NCBI RefSeq assembly: GCF_003627795.1
Contig: NZ_CP032685.1
Location: forward strand, 1,240,001 to 1,304,000
DNA length: 64,000 nucleotides
Source: Rhizobium sp. CCGE531
GTDB taxonomy: Bacteria > Pseudomonadota > Alphaproteobacteria > Rhizobiales > Rhizobiaceae
Reading direction: 5' to 3'
In this document: piece by piece, positions 28,015-36,909 of the stretch
How positions within the stretch are numbered: the first letter of the stretch is position 1
Layout: each line of letters starts with the position of its first letter
Program-made: the position numbers and the translations under genes
Notes under the pieces: generated by a model
Databases searched by the model: none
Told to the model about the DNA's origin: nothing
Seen by the model: the letters and a program-made list of their open reading frames with translations, nothing else

Positions 28015-29720
28015 GCGCGCCCGTCCTTTCCGTCCGCAATCTCGTGGTCAGAGCCCATCTCGACAACGGCAAGCGGACGCTGATTGATGGCGTTTCGCTC
28101 GATCTCGGCAGGGGCGAAATCCTCGGCCTTGTCGGCGAAAGCGGCTCCGGCAAGAGCCTCTTGTGCCGTTCGCTCGTGCGGCTGCTGCCCTCCTCGCTGC
28201 TGAAGATCGAAAGCGGCAAGATCCGCCTCGAAGGACGGGAGTTGACCGAGGTCAGCGATGCGGAGATGCTTGAAGTGCGCGGCGGGGAGATCGGCATGAT
28301 CTTCCAGAACCCGACGAGCCATCTCGATCCCGTCATGCGTATCGGCGACCAGATCGCCGAAGGCATCCGCTATCATCAGGGCCTCAATGCGCGCAAGGCC
28401 CGCGCGGCGGCAACCGAGATCCTTGCCCAGGTCGGCTTTCCCGATCCTGTCAGGCAATATGACAGCTATCCGCACGAATTTTCCGGCGGAATGCGCCAGC
28501 GCGCCATGATCGGCGTGGCGCTTTCCTGCAATCCGAAGATCCTGATCGCCGACGAGCCGACGACCGCGCTCGATGTCACCATCCAGGCGCAGATTCTCAA
28601 GCTCTTGATGGAAATCCGCGACAAGCGCGGCCTCTCCATCATCCTCATCACCCACGATCTCGGCATCGTCGCCCAGACCTGCGACCGGATCGCCGTGATG
28701 CGCGGCGGAAAGCTGCTGGAGGAAGGTCCGAAACGGACGCTCCTGTCGCAACCGCGACATCCTTACACGATCGACCTGATTAAGAGCCATCCGTCGATGC
28801 CCGATGAGACAGCATCCGTCGCGGAAGCCATGAGAGGCGATACGCCCCTCATGCCCCTCCTTGAAGTCGACGATCTTCACGTCCGCTTCAATGTCGGCGG
28901 CGGCTTCCTCAAGGGAAGCAGTAAAAGAACGGTCAACGCCGTCTCCGGCGTCAGCCTGCAGGTGATGCCGGGCGAAACGGTCGGGATCGTCGGCGAATCC
29001 GGCAGCGGCAAGAGCACGCTTGCCCGTGCTATTCTTGGTCTGACACCGCTCTCCTCCGGACACATCACCTTCGACGGCATCGACCTGGCGCAGCAGAGAA
29101 CGGCGGGCCTCGTCAAGCTGCGGCGCGAGGCGGCCATGGTATTCCAGGACCCCTACAATGCGCTCAACCCGCGGCTGACGATCGGCGAGATGCTTTCCGA
29201 AGTGCTTAAGGTGCGGGGCAAGGTCGTATCGGCCGATATTCCCGCCCGCGTCGGCGAGCTGCTGGACCTCGTCGGCCTGGAGCGCGAATTTGTCAATCGC
29301 AAGCCGCGCAGCATGAGCGGCGGCCAGTGCCAGCGCGCCGGCATCGCTCGAGCACTCGCCGTCGATCCTACGCTCATCATCGCCGACGAATGCGTCGCCG
29401 CTCTCGACGTCACCATACAGGCGCAGATCATCGAGCTCTTCCGCGAGCTGACGCGGAAGATGAACCTGACCCTGCTCTTCATCGCCCATGACCTCGCCAT
29501 CGTCCGCAATCTTTGCGAACGCACCGTCGTCATGTATCGCGGCGAAATCGTCGAGGAAGGCCCGTCCGAGGAGGTCTTCACGCGGCCGAAACATGCCTAC
29601 ACGGCCTCGCTCATCGCCGCCATCCCGGACATCGATCCGGACAAGCCGCTCTTCGCCGACACCGATCTTCGAAGCGAAAGGGGAGTTGGCGAAATCCTGC
29701 CATTCAAACGCATGCCATAA
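28011..29720 (+). CDS. Peptide ABC transporter fused dual ATPase (DppD-DppF type)
   Basis: A 569-residue protein with two ABC modules. Module 1 has Walker A GESGSGKSL, signature FSGGMRQRAMIG and Walker B ILIADEPTTALDVT. Module 2 has Walker A GESGSGKST, signature MSGGQCQRAGIARA and Walker B LIIADECVAALDVT; in that Walker B region the usual DEP reads DEC (Pro to Cys). The catalytic Glu is kept, so hydrolysis should be possible. It energises the DppBC channel of the pip-linked importer. Confidence 0.92.
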   Translation: MSAPVLSVRNLVVRAHLDNGKRTLIDGVSLDLGRGEILGLVGESGSGKSLLCRSLVRLLPSSLLKIESGKIRLEGRELTEVSDAEMLEVRGGEIGMIFQNPTSHLDPVMRIGDQIAEGIRYHQGLNARKARAAATEILAQVGFPDPVRQYDSYPHEFSGGMRQRAMIGVALSCNPKILIADEPTTALDVTIQAQILKLLMEIRDKRGLSIILITHDLGIVAQTCDRIAVMRGGKLLEEGPKRTLLSQPRHPYTIDLIKSHPSMPDETASVAEAMRGDTPLMPLLEVDDLHVRFNVGGGFLKGSSKRTVNAVSGVSLQVMPGETVGIVGESGSGKSTLARAILGLTPLSSGHITFDGIDLAQQRTAGLVKLRREAAMVFQDPYNALNPRLTIGEMLSEVLKVRGKVVSADIPARVGELLDLVGLEREFVNRKPRSMSGGQCQRAGIARALAVDPTLIIADECVAALDVTIQAQIIELFRELTRKMNLTLLFIAHDLAIVRNLCERTVVMYRGEIVEEGPSEEVFTRPKHAYTASLIAAIPDIDPDKPLFADTDLRSERGVGEILPFKRMP

Positions 29721-29739
29721 CAACCAAGGGAACGATCTT

Positions 29740-31254
29740 ATGACCAGCAAATGGAAATCAATCGGGCTTGCGGCCATCGTCGCCGGCCTTACTCTCACTG
29801 CAACCTATGCCGAGGCGGCAGGCGTTCTGACCATCGGCCGCCGCGAAGATTCGACGACGTTCGATCCGATCAAGACAGCGCAGAACATCGACAATTGGGT
29901 CTTCTCGAACGTCTACGACGTGCTGATCCGCGTCGACAAGACCGGCACCAAGCTGGAGCCCGGTCTCGCCGAAAGTTGGACGGCATCCGACGATGGCCTG
30001 ACCTATGTCTTTAAGATCCGCGACACGAAATTCTCCGACGGCTCGCCGCTGACGGCCGAGGATGCCGCCTTCAGCCTGTTGCGTATCCGCGACGACGCGG
30101 CCTCGCTCTGGAGCGATTCCTACAAGGTGATCGATACCGCCGTCGCGACCGACGCGCATACGCTGACGATCAAGCTCAAGCATCCCTCCGCGCCCTTCCT
30201 GTCGACGCTGGCGCTACCGAATGCCTCCGTCATCTCCAAGAAGGGCATGGAATCGCTCGGCCCCGACGCCTATGGCGAAAAGCCGATCGCCTCGGGTGCC
30301 TTCGTCGTCAACGAATGGCGGCGCGGCGATCGTATCATCCTCAAGAAAAACCCCTATTTCTGGCAGGCCGACCGTGTGAAGCTTGATGGCGTCGAATGGA
30401 TCTCCGTGCCGGACGACAATACCCGTATGCTGAACGTCCAGGCGGGCCAGCTCGATGCAGCGATCTTCGTGCCCTTTTCCCGCGTGGCGGAGCTGAAGAA
30501 GGACCCCAACCTCAATGTCGATATCGACGCTTCGACCCGTGAGGATCATCTTCTGATCAACCACGCGCATGGCGTGCTCGGCAAAAAGGAGGTTCGCCAG
30601 GCCCTCGACATGGCGATCGACAAGAAGGCGATCGTCGATGCAGTCACCTTCGGCCAGGGAGCGGTTGCCAATTCCTACATTCCGAAGGGCGCGCTTTATC
30701 ACTATGCCGACAACCTGCAGCGCCCCTACGATCCGGATAAAGCCAAGAAGATGCTGACTGAGGCCGGCGTTTCCAACCTGACGCTGACCTATCTTCTCCG
30801 CGCCGGCGACGAAGTCGACGAGCAGACGGCCGTGCTGGTGCAGCAGCAATTGCAGAAGGCCGGCATCACCGCCAACCTGCAGAAGGTCGATCCCAGCCAG
30901 GAATGGGATATGACGGTCGCCGGGGACTACGACATCTCGGTCAATTATTGGACCAACGACATTCTCGACCCCGACCAAAAAACGACCTTCGTGCTCGGCC
31001 ACGATTCCAACAACAACTATTCGACCAACTACAAGAACGAGGCCGTGAAGGAGCTGGTCGCCAAGGCCCGCCTTGAGCTCGATCCCAAGAAACGCGAACA
31101 GATGTATATCGATCTGCAGAAGATGGCGAAGGACGACGTCAACTGGGTCGACCTCTACTACAGCCCCTATATCAACGTCTCGCGCAAGAATATCGAGAAC
31201 TTCTACCAGAACCCGCTCGGCCGCTTCTTCCTGGAAGATACGGTCAAGAACTGA
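29740..31254 (+). CDS. Peptide ABC transporter binding protein (DppA/OppA-type)
   Basis: A 504-residue family 5 solute-binding protein with a signal peptide (WKSIGLAAIVAGLTLTATYAEA). ATG 29740 has AAGGGA upstream; the earlier frame overlaps the ATPase. Family patterns are TFDPIKTAQN, LVLEPGLAESW-like LEPGLAESWTA, and VRQALDMAIDKKAIVD. It captures the ligand in the periplasm for the pip-linked transporter. In PipR-type systems the equivalent binding protein is needed for the response to the plant compound, so this gene is the best place to test ligand identity. It ends the operon, before a hairpin at 31273. Confidence 0.93.
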   Translation: MTSKWKSIGLAAIVAGLTLTATYAEAAGVLTIGRREDSTTFDPIKTAQNIDNWVFSNVYDVLIRVDKTGTKLEPGLAESWTASDDGLTYVFKIRDTKFSDGSPLTAEDAAFSLLRIRDDAASLWSDSYKVIDTAVATDAHTLTIKLKHPSAPFLSTLALPNASVISKKGMESLGPDAYGEKPIASGAFVVNEWRRGDRIILKKNPYFWQADRVKLDGVEWISVPDDNTRMLNVQAGQLDAAIFVPFSRVAELKKDPNLNVDIDASTREDHLLINHAHGVLGKKEVRQALDMAIDKKAIVDAVTFGQGAVANSYIPKGALYHYADNLQRPYDPDKAKKMLTEAGVSNLTLTYLLRAGDEVDEQTAVLVQQQLQKAGITANLQKVDPSQEWDMTVAGDYDISVNYWTNDILDPDQKTTFVLGHDSNNNYSTNYKNEAVKELVAKARLELDPKKREQMYIDLQKMAKDDVNWVDLYYSPYINVSRKNIENFYQNPLGRFFLEDTVKN

Positions 31255-31272
31255 ATTTCTTCTGCCTGATCT

Positions 31273-31296
31273 ATGCTCCGCCGCCCGGCGGAGCAT
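31273..31296 (+). terminator. Hairpin after the pip2-dpp operon
   Basis: ATGCTCCGCC-GCCC-GGCGGAGCAT forms a perfect 10-bp stem with a four-base loop, 18 bases after the binding-protein stop. It is followed by CGCTCTTT, which has only a short T tract, so it is a reasonable but not classical Rho-independent terminator. Confidence 0.7.
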
Positions 31297-31457
31297 CGCT
31301 CTTTGAACGCGGAGATTGATCGTGCCGCCGGACGAGATTGTCACCCATGTCTTAGGAACGATCTGTTACCTATGTCTCCGGGCTGGACACCGTGGAAAAT
31401 GGCGCGCCGGAGAGGATGAAACCGGGAACTGTTATACTCTTGCGGCGGCACTATAAT

Positions 31458-31931
31458 TCAGAAAGCGGTGTTGGTTTGCCTCGCAGCTTGCAAAATCTGG
31501 CCCGTTACCGGGTCGGAAGCACTTTCCTTATCCCAAGCCTGAGCCGCTATTCGCCAAACACCCTTATCCTTGACGAGTAACATCATTTCGACAGTCCGAT
31601 TGGTCTCGGCAGCGTTCTCGATATTCTCGCAGACCACTACGTCGACCGCCACATTGCCGAAAGCGTGTACCACACTTTCTAAGGCTCTTTCGTGGAAGCT
31701 TTCCAGTGAGGTTCCGACGAGACCGTTCATGCGTTCAGCAAACTGCTGAATCGACTGCGGATGTATAGGGCGCGCAGACGCATAAAGGGGCGCCTGAGAA
31801 ACGAAGTCCGCGATGAAGGCCGTCCAATCGGGCACCCCGTCTGGTCCCCAGCTCACACTCCTGAACTGGCGGTCGATAAGCGCACGGACCGCCTCAATTT
31901 CAGGGGTCACATCCCTATTCAACAAAACCAT
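31458..31931 (-). CDS. NTF2-like (SnoaL/DUF4440-type) small protein
   Basis: A 157-residue protein from ATG 31931; the frame stays open to 32024, but the extra part has no family support. The order of helices and strands (IEAVRALIDRQFRSV, then VVVCENIENAAETNRTVEMMLLVKDKGVWRIAAQAWDKE) is that of the NTF2-like fold used by DUF4440/SnoaL proteins. The function is not predictable. It lies in a gene-poor stretch beside tRNA-like scraps and transcribes toward the dpp operon end. Confidence 0.55.
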   Translation of the reverse strand: MVLLNRDVTPEIEAVRALIDRQFRSVSWGPDGVPDWTAFIADFVSQAPLYASARPIHPQSIQQFAERMNGLVGTSLESFHERALESVVHAFGNVAVDVVVCENIENAAETNRTVEMMLLVKDKGVWRIAAQAWDKESASDPVTGQILQAARQTNTAF

Positions 31932-32455
31932 CGAGCCAACCCGAGGGATGTGCGTCACGCGCCTTGTGCTCTTCCTACCACAAATCAGAGCTACACGCAG
32001 CAGCAGTTGCCACCAGAGAGCCAACGAGGCAAGTCCATATCAATCGCGTCCCGAGATCATCGTGGGTGTTGTCACCATTCGCCTTGAAGAAGGCGCATCT
32101 GTTGCCCGCGTCGCCGCTGTTGCGCGGGCCTGCGCGTGGCTCAGACGCTCGGGCTCCGAGCTTGATTTCCACGCGTTCGCAAAAGAACAGAGCTTCGGCA
32201 AGTAGCTCTAAGTTCGTAGATTTCATGCAGCGGGCAAAACCGGATGGGGTTCAGCAAAGCCAGCCAATGGATCGGGATGGCGGCTTGCCGAGGATTTTTT
32301 CTTGTGGTCTAGTCCTCGTTGACATGGCACCCAAATGCGCGTCGCAAACCGACACGTAGGCAGAGCAAATCCAGCAAGTAAATAGTTGTGCCGAGATGGT
32401 TGAGCGAGCGTTTCGATGAACGAGCGACGTGATCTCCGACATGGGAGGGTCTGAT
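31932..32455. other. Gene-poor region
   Basis: About 520 bases without a convincing gene. Short frames on both strands (for instance 31964-32359 plus and 31975-32226 minus) carry no recognisable domain or clear ribosome site. The stretch may hold decayed coding sequence and the promoters of the flanking genes. Confidence 0.5.
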
Positions 32456-33076
32456 TTGAACGAAACTATACAACTGTGGGAATGGCGCGAGAAGATCGCA
32501 AATCTCTACTACCAGGTACGTTCTAGTCCGGACGCAGTTGCTGCCTGGAGGCTTTGGTGCGACACCCGTTCGACCCTGTTTCGCGACCATCCTCAGTCGC
32601 CAATTGAATCGGTCGACCGCAAGACGTTCGAAGGACCGACGACGTTTCCTTATGATCCCTCGTTGCGCCTGACGGTTCAGCTTGTCCCAGTCACGCCGGA
32701 ACAGTTAACCGTCGCAACAGGGGTGGATGGTGACCTGTCGATGCATACGTTCGCCCGTACAAGCGGGCTGGAGGCCAGATTGGGTGGCGAATTGACCCTT
32801 TACTGGATTGAGGGGTACGGCGGTGGCGTGTTCCTGCCGTTTGTCGACGCGACCTCAGGGACTGAGACGTATGGCGGTGGCCGATATCTCCTCGACACCA
32901 TCAAGGGAGCGGATCTCGGAGTTGTCCGTCCAGACGGCACACTGGTGCTGGATTTCAACTTCTCCTATTTTCCTTCGTGCGCCTATTCGTCCCGCTATGT
33001 TTGCCCATTAGCGCCATCGGGCAATCGACTGAGAGGCGCGGTGAGAGCCGGGGAACGGCTTCCTATCTCGAAATGA
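32456..33076 (+). CDS. DUF1684 family protein
   Basis: A 206-residue protein from TTG 32456, chosen because a strong GGGAGGG lies just upstream; a GTG at 32429 and an ATG at 32441 are in-frame alternatives. The family pattern is evident: FPYDPSLRLTVQLVP, then FVDATSGTETYGGGRYLLD, then DGTLVLDFNFSYFPSCAYS and RYVCPLAPSGNRL. DUF1684 proteins are conserved and cytosolic but of unknown function. Nothing in the neighbourhood explains it. Confidence 0.8.
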   Translation: MNETIQLWEWREKIANLYYQVRSSPDAVAAWRLWCDTRSTLFRDHPQSPIESVDRKTFEGPTTFPYDPSLRLTVQLVPVTPEQLTVATGVDGDLSMHTFARTSGLEARLGGELTLYWIEGYGGGVFLPFVDATSGTETYGGGRYLLDTIKGADLGVVRPDGTLVLDFNFSYFPSCAYSSRYVCPLAPSGNRLRGAVRAGERLPISK

Positions 33077-33424
33077 TAAGTGCTGGGGCTATAAGCCTGA
33101 ACCTTCGTACCCGGCTATTCAAAGTCGCGAGGAGCGCTGGTCATATCGCTCAAATCAATGATTTCAGTGAGATCGGAACCGCACCGGAGAGGATTCGAAC
33201 CTGCGACCTTCCATTCTTTCTGTATTGATTACGGCTAAGCTATTGGAGTCGTATTCCAACTTGCTTTCAGGATTCCCGTGGGTCTGCCCATCGTTACCAA
33301 GGAAATTGAGCTGGTCAATCGACCAGATCCGTCTTAGGGTGGCTGCGCTCAATGCAACAGCCTGCCCGTATGAAACATGCTCCATGCGCACTCTTCCTGT
33401 TGTGTCTTTCATTGGAGAATTCCT
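33077..33424. other. Gene-poor region with tRNA-like fragment
   Basis: About 350 bases without a gene. Near 33181-33213 the plus strand reads GCACCGGAGAGGATTCGAAC then CTGCGACCTT. On the minus strand this looks like the T-loop (GGTTCGAATCC) and acceptor end of a tRNA. The T-stem has mismatches, so it is a broken tRNA or an integration scar. The promoter of the downstream SDR gene must also be here. Confidence 0.5.
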
Positions 33425-34216
33425 ATGAATTTTTTACTCGACGGTAAGCTGGCTCTCGTCACCGGCAGCACCGCCGGCATCGGGTATGCAATCGCAACTA
33501 CTCTCGTTCACGAAGGCGCCCATGTCATCGTCAACGGACGAACCCAAGATGCCGTCGATCGAGCCGTCGCCGAATTTGCCGCGATTGGAAATGACAACGT
33601 TGAAGGATTTGCCGGCGATCTCGGAACTGCGGAAGCCGCCGATGCGGTCGCGAAGCGCTTCCCGAGTGTCGAAATCCTGATCAACAACCTCGGAATATTT
33701 GAACCGAAGCCGTTCGAGGAGATCCCGGACGCTGACTGGCGCCAGTTCTTCGATGTCAACGTGCTATCAGGTGTTCGTCTCGCCCGCCTGTATCTGCCGT
33801 CGATGCGCCAGCGTAACTGGGGCCGCATCATCTTCATTTCGAGCGAAAGCGGTGTGCAAATTCCTGCCGAGATGGTGCATTACGGCGTGACCAAGGCGGC
33901 GCAGATCGCAGCGGCGCGCGGGATCGCCGAGTCCGTGGCCGGCACCGCGATCACCGTCAATAGCGTGTTGCCAGGCCCAACGAAATCGCGTGGCATCGTC
34001 GATTTTGTCGCCGCCTTGCCTGGATCCGAAGGAAAGCCTTTCGCGCAATTCGAGAGCGACTTCTTCGAAAAAGTTAGGCCGACCTCCTTGATCAAGCGCT
34101 TCGCGCAACCTGACGAAATCGCGACCATGGTCGCCTATGTCGCGAGCCCACTATCCTCGGCCACCAATGGTGCCGCGCTCAGAGTCGATGGCGGCGTTGT
34201 GAAGAGCGCGTTCTGA
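33425..34216 (+). CDS. SDR-family oxidoreductase
   Basis: A 263-residue classical short-chain dehydrogenase/reductase. Cofactor motif TGSTAGIGYA at residue 14, then NNLG, catalytic Ser region IIFISSESG and the YGVTK (YxxxK) motif, with the C-terminal DGGVVKSAF. ATG 33425 follows GAGAATTCCT. It reduces or oxidises a carbonyl/hydroxyl group with NAD(P)H. The gene stands alone between gene-poor DNA and a minus-strand ABC operon; the substrate is unknown. Confidence 0.92.
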   Translation: MNFLLDGKLALVTGSTAGIGYAIATTLVHEGAHVIVNGRTQDAVDRAVAEFAAIGNDNVEGFAGDLGTAEAADAVAKRFPSVEILINNLGIFEPKPFEEIPDADWRQFFDVNVLSGVRLARLYLPSMRQRNWGRIIFISSESGVQIPAEMVHYGVTKAAQIAAARGIAESVAGTAITVNSVLPGPTKSRGIVDFVAALPGSEGKPFAQFESDFFEKVRPTSLIKRFAQPDEIATMVAYVASPLSSATNGAALRVDGGVVKSAF

Positions 34217-34357
34217 CTGGCGCGGCGGAATGCCGTGCGATGCCGTAAGTCGGCGCTTGTGAATTTTGCGATCATAAAGATCGGCCTGCGGCGCCAAGCG
34301 CTGATATCCGCCCCAGGAATAGCCAAGACCGGCGTTTGACGGCGCGAATGCTTGTGG

Positions 34358-36043
34358 CTAACCGTCGCCAAACTTCGGCATGGAAGCAATGAGTTCGCGG
34401 GTATAGTCATGGCGAGGTCGCTCGAAAACCTCCTCGACCGAGCCGGCCTCGACCACAGCCCCGTCCTTCATGACGACGATCCGTTGGCTGATATGCTGGA
34501 TGACACCCAGATCGTGCGAAATGAAGATTATCGACAGGCCGAGCCTTGCCTGTAGATCGACCAGCAGATCGAGAACTTGCGCCTGCGTCGTGACATCGAG
34601 CGCCGAAACCGGTTCGTCGCAGATCAGCAACTTCGGCGTGGCGGCCAAAGCCTGCGCAATCACTACGCGCTGGCGCTGTCCTCCGGAAAGTGCAGCCGGT
34701 CTTCGTAAAAGCAGATTCTCCGGCAAGCCGACCAGGCCCATCAGCCTGACGGTTTCTTCGCGGCGCCCGGACCTACTGAGATTGCTGTAGAGCCGCAAGG
34801 GTTGCCCGATGATACGCTCGACCGTGAAGCGCGGATCGAAAGAGCTGAGCGGGTCCTGGCTGATGGTCTGGATTCCCGCCCGCAAAGGACGGCGTGCCCG
34901 TTCGGAAAGCGCGCTCCACGGTCGCCCTTCGAACAACACCTCCCCGGCATCCGGATGCTGCAGCGCCAGCGCAATCTTGCCAAGGGTCGTCTTGCCAGAC
35001 CCGGATTCTCCGACCACACCCACCGTTTCGCCGCTGTCGATATGAAGCGACACGTCGGTGACCGCTCGTAGAAGACTGCCGTCCGTTTTCCTGAAGCTCA
35101 TCGATACGTTGCGGATGTCGAGCAGGCGTTGATCCGAAGAAACAGCCGCTCGAGGCGGCAGGGACGTACCGGGCGCGCTGAGCCGCTGGCCGCGATTGGC
35201 GGCGGTCGGCACGGCCGCCAGCAGCTGCCGGGTATAATCGTGGCGTGGGTTCGACAGGATGCTGCGTGCCGGGCCGGTTTCCACCAGTTGGCCCCTCTGC
35301 ATCACGGCGACCCGATCGGCCAGTTGGGCGGCGACGGAAAGGTCATGGGTGATCAGCAGGATGCCGTGACCGGCGGCGGCCAGCTCCTTGAAGATGGCAA
35401 GCACCCTTTTCTGGACGCTGACATCCAGCGCCGTGGTCGGCTCGTCGGCAACGAGCAATCGCGGCTGAGCGGCAAGCGCTGAGGCGATCAATGCCCTCTG
35501 TCGCAACCCGCCCGACAGCTGATGCGCATATTGCCCTACCCGCAATTCCGGCTCGGGAACACCCACGCGCTCCAATAGTTGCGCGACGTGCCGCGATACC
35601 AGCAAGCGCGGTGCCAAACGATGCGTGAGGATAGGCTCGGCAATTTCCCGGCCGATGGTCCTTAAGGGATCGAGCGATACGAGCGCATCCTGAAGGATGA
35701 AACCGATTTCACGGCCCCGCACATGCCGCCACGCCTTTTCCGGTAGCTCATGGAGGTTCAGCAGCCGGCCATCATGGGCAATCAGTTCCATCGCGTCCGC
35801 TTTCACAGCCGCGCGTGGACCGGCGAGACCCACAATCGCGCGCGCGGTCACCGATTTTCCGGATCCGGATTCGCCAACCAGCGCAAGGATCTCACCGGAC
35901 GCGATCTGCAGCGACACGTCGCGAACCGCATCGACGCGGCCCTGCGGGGTCGAAAAGGCCACCTGCAGCCCCTTGACTGTGAGCAGCGCCCTCTGCTCGG
36001 ACGCCTCTGGACGAAAGTTTCCGCGATCGGCTTGCATGTTCAT
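34358..36043 (-). CDS. Peptide ABC transporter fused dual ATPase (second system)
   Basis: A 561-residue protein with two ABC modules, starting at ATG 36043, which overlaps the permease stop as ATGA; the longer frame to 36334 lies inside the permease gene. Module 1 has Walker A GESGSGKSV, signature LSGGLRQRALIA and Walker B LLVADEPTTALDVS. Module 2 has Walker A GESGSGKTT, signature LSGGQRQRVVIAQA and Walker B LLICDEPVSALDVT. It is the last gene of a leftward operon: binding protein, DppB, DppC, dual ATPase. Sequence differs clearly from the pip-linked ATPase, so this is not a recent duplication. Confidence 0.92.
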   Translation of the reverse strand: MNMQADRGNFRPEASEQRALLTVKGLQVAFSTPQGRVDAVRDVSLQIASGEILALVGESGSGKSVTARAIVGLAGPRAAVKADAMELIAHDGRLLNLHELPEKAWRHVRGREIGFILQDALVSLDPLRTIGREIAEPILTHRLAPRLLVSRHVAQLLERVGVPEPELRVGQYAHQLSGGLRQRALIASALAAQPRLLVADEPTTALDVSVQKRVLAIFKELAAAGHGILLITHDLSVAAQLADRVAVMQRGQLVETGPARSILSNPRHDYTRQLLAAVPTAANRGQRLSAPGTSLPPRAAVSSDQRLLDIRNVSMSFRKTDGSLLRAVTDVSLHIDSGETVGVVGESGSGKTTLGKIALALQHPDAGEVLFEGRPWSALSERARRPLRAGIQTISQDPLSSFDPRFTVERIIGQPLRLYSNLSRSGRREETVRLMGLVGLPENLLLRRPAALSGGQRQRVVIAQALAATPKLLICDEPVSALDVTTQAQVLDLLVDLQARLGLSIIFISHDLGVIQHISQRIVVMKDGAVVEAGSVEEVFERPRHDYTRELIASMPKFGDG

Positions 36044-36909
36044 CGCAAGTCCCCCGTTGCAAGAAGGGTTTGCAGCCGGCGACCGAGCAGCGTGATCGAA
36101 ATGACCGAAAGCGCAACCACGGTTGCCGGCAACAGGCTGGTCCAGGGCGCGATATCGAGGAAATTGCGACCATTGGCGAGAAGCGCGCCCCATTCCGCCG
36201 CCGGAGGGACCACACCGAGGCCTAGAAAACTCAACGCGGAAGCCGATAGCACCGAGCTTCCAACGCCAATGGTCGCAAGGATGAGAAGCGGCCGGATGGC
36301 GTTGGGAACGATATGCTGGGTGATGATCGTCCATGGATGTTCGCCGAGTGCGACCGCATGTTCGACATAGCCGGACAGCTTGATGTGAAGCACCTGGGAA
36401 CGGATCAGCCTGGCATAGCTGGCAATGCCGGCGAGCCCGACCGCCAATAATGTATTGGCGGGTCCACGGCCAAGAACGGCGATCACCAGTAGCGCCAGCA
36501 GCATTTCCGGAAAGGCAAGCAGGATATCGATGATGCGCAGCAGAAGCCCGCCGATCGGCCTCGGCGCCAGCGCGGCCGTCGTGCCCAGCACAATCCCGCC
36601 GATGCTCGCAATCAGGGTCGCGCCGATGCCGATGGTCAGGGATTGCGAGGTTCCGTACACGACGCGCGAAAACAGGTCACGCCCGAGTTCGTCCGTCCCA
36701 AACCAGTGCTGGGCATCGGGCGGCAAGAGTATCGCATTCGGATCGACCTCCTCGGGATCGAAAGAGGAAAGCCATTGTGGTACCCAGACTGCGATGCCAA
36801 GAACGACCACAAAGACGCAGGGAATGAGCAGTCCAAAGGACAGCCAAGGCGAGCGTCTACGCCTGTTGTGGCGCGCAAACCCACTATCAGTTGGAACGAC
36901 ACCGCTCAT
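36040..36909 (-). CDS. Peptide ABC transporter permease (DppC-type, second system)
   Basis: A 289-residue DppC-type permease. Membrane segments begin at SFGLLIPCVFVVVLGIAVWV. The HWFGTDELGRDLFSRVVYG pattern lies near residue 67 and the coupling loop reads YVEHAVALGEHPWTIITQHI. The stop overlaps the ATPase start by four bases and the start overlaps the DppB stop by four bases. Confidence 0.92.
   Translation of the reverse strand: MSGVVPTDSGFARHNRRRRSPWLSFGLLIPCVFVVVLGIAVWVPQWLSSFDPEEVDPNAILLPPDAQHWFGTDELGRDLFSRVVYGTSQSLTIGIGATLIASIGGIVLGTTAALAPRPIGGLLLRIIDILLAFPEMLLALLVIAVLGRGPANTLLAVGLAGIASYARLIRSQVLHIKLSGYVEHAVALGEHPWTIITQHIVPNAIRPLLILATIGVGSSVLSASALSFLGLGVVPPAAEWGALLANGRNFLDIAPWTSLLPATVVALSVISITLLGRRLQTLLATGDLR

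Noticed and set aside
29488-29739. N-terminal extension of the binding protein at 29740
   Set aside because: It overlaps the ATPase gene and the signal peptide starts at ATG 29740 with AAGGGA upstream.
27831-29798. 655-codon minus-strand frame opposite the dual ATPase
   Set aside because: Shadow frame of a well-supported ATPase with all motifs.
31813-32205. Plus-strand frame opposite the NTF2-like gene
   Set aside because: No domain or ribosome site; the part with protein-like composition is too short to judge.
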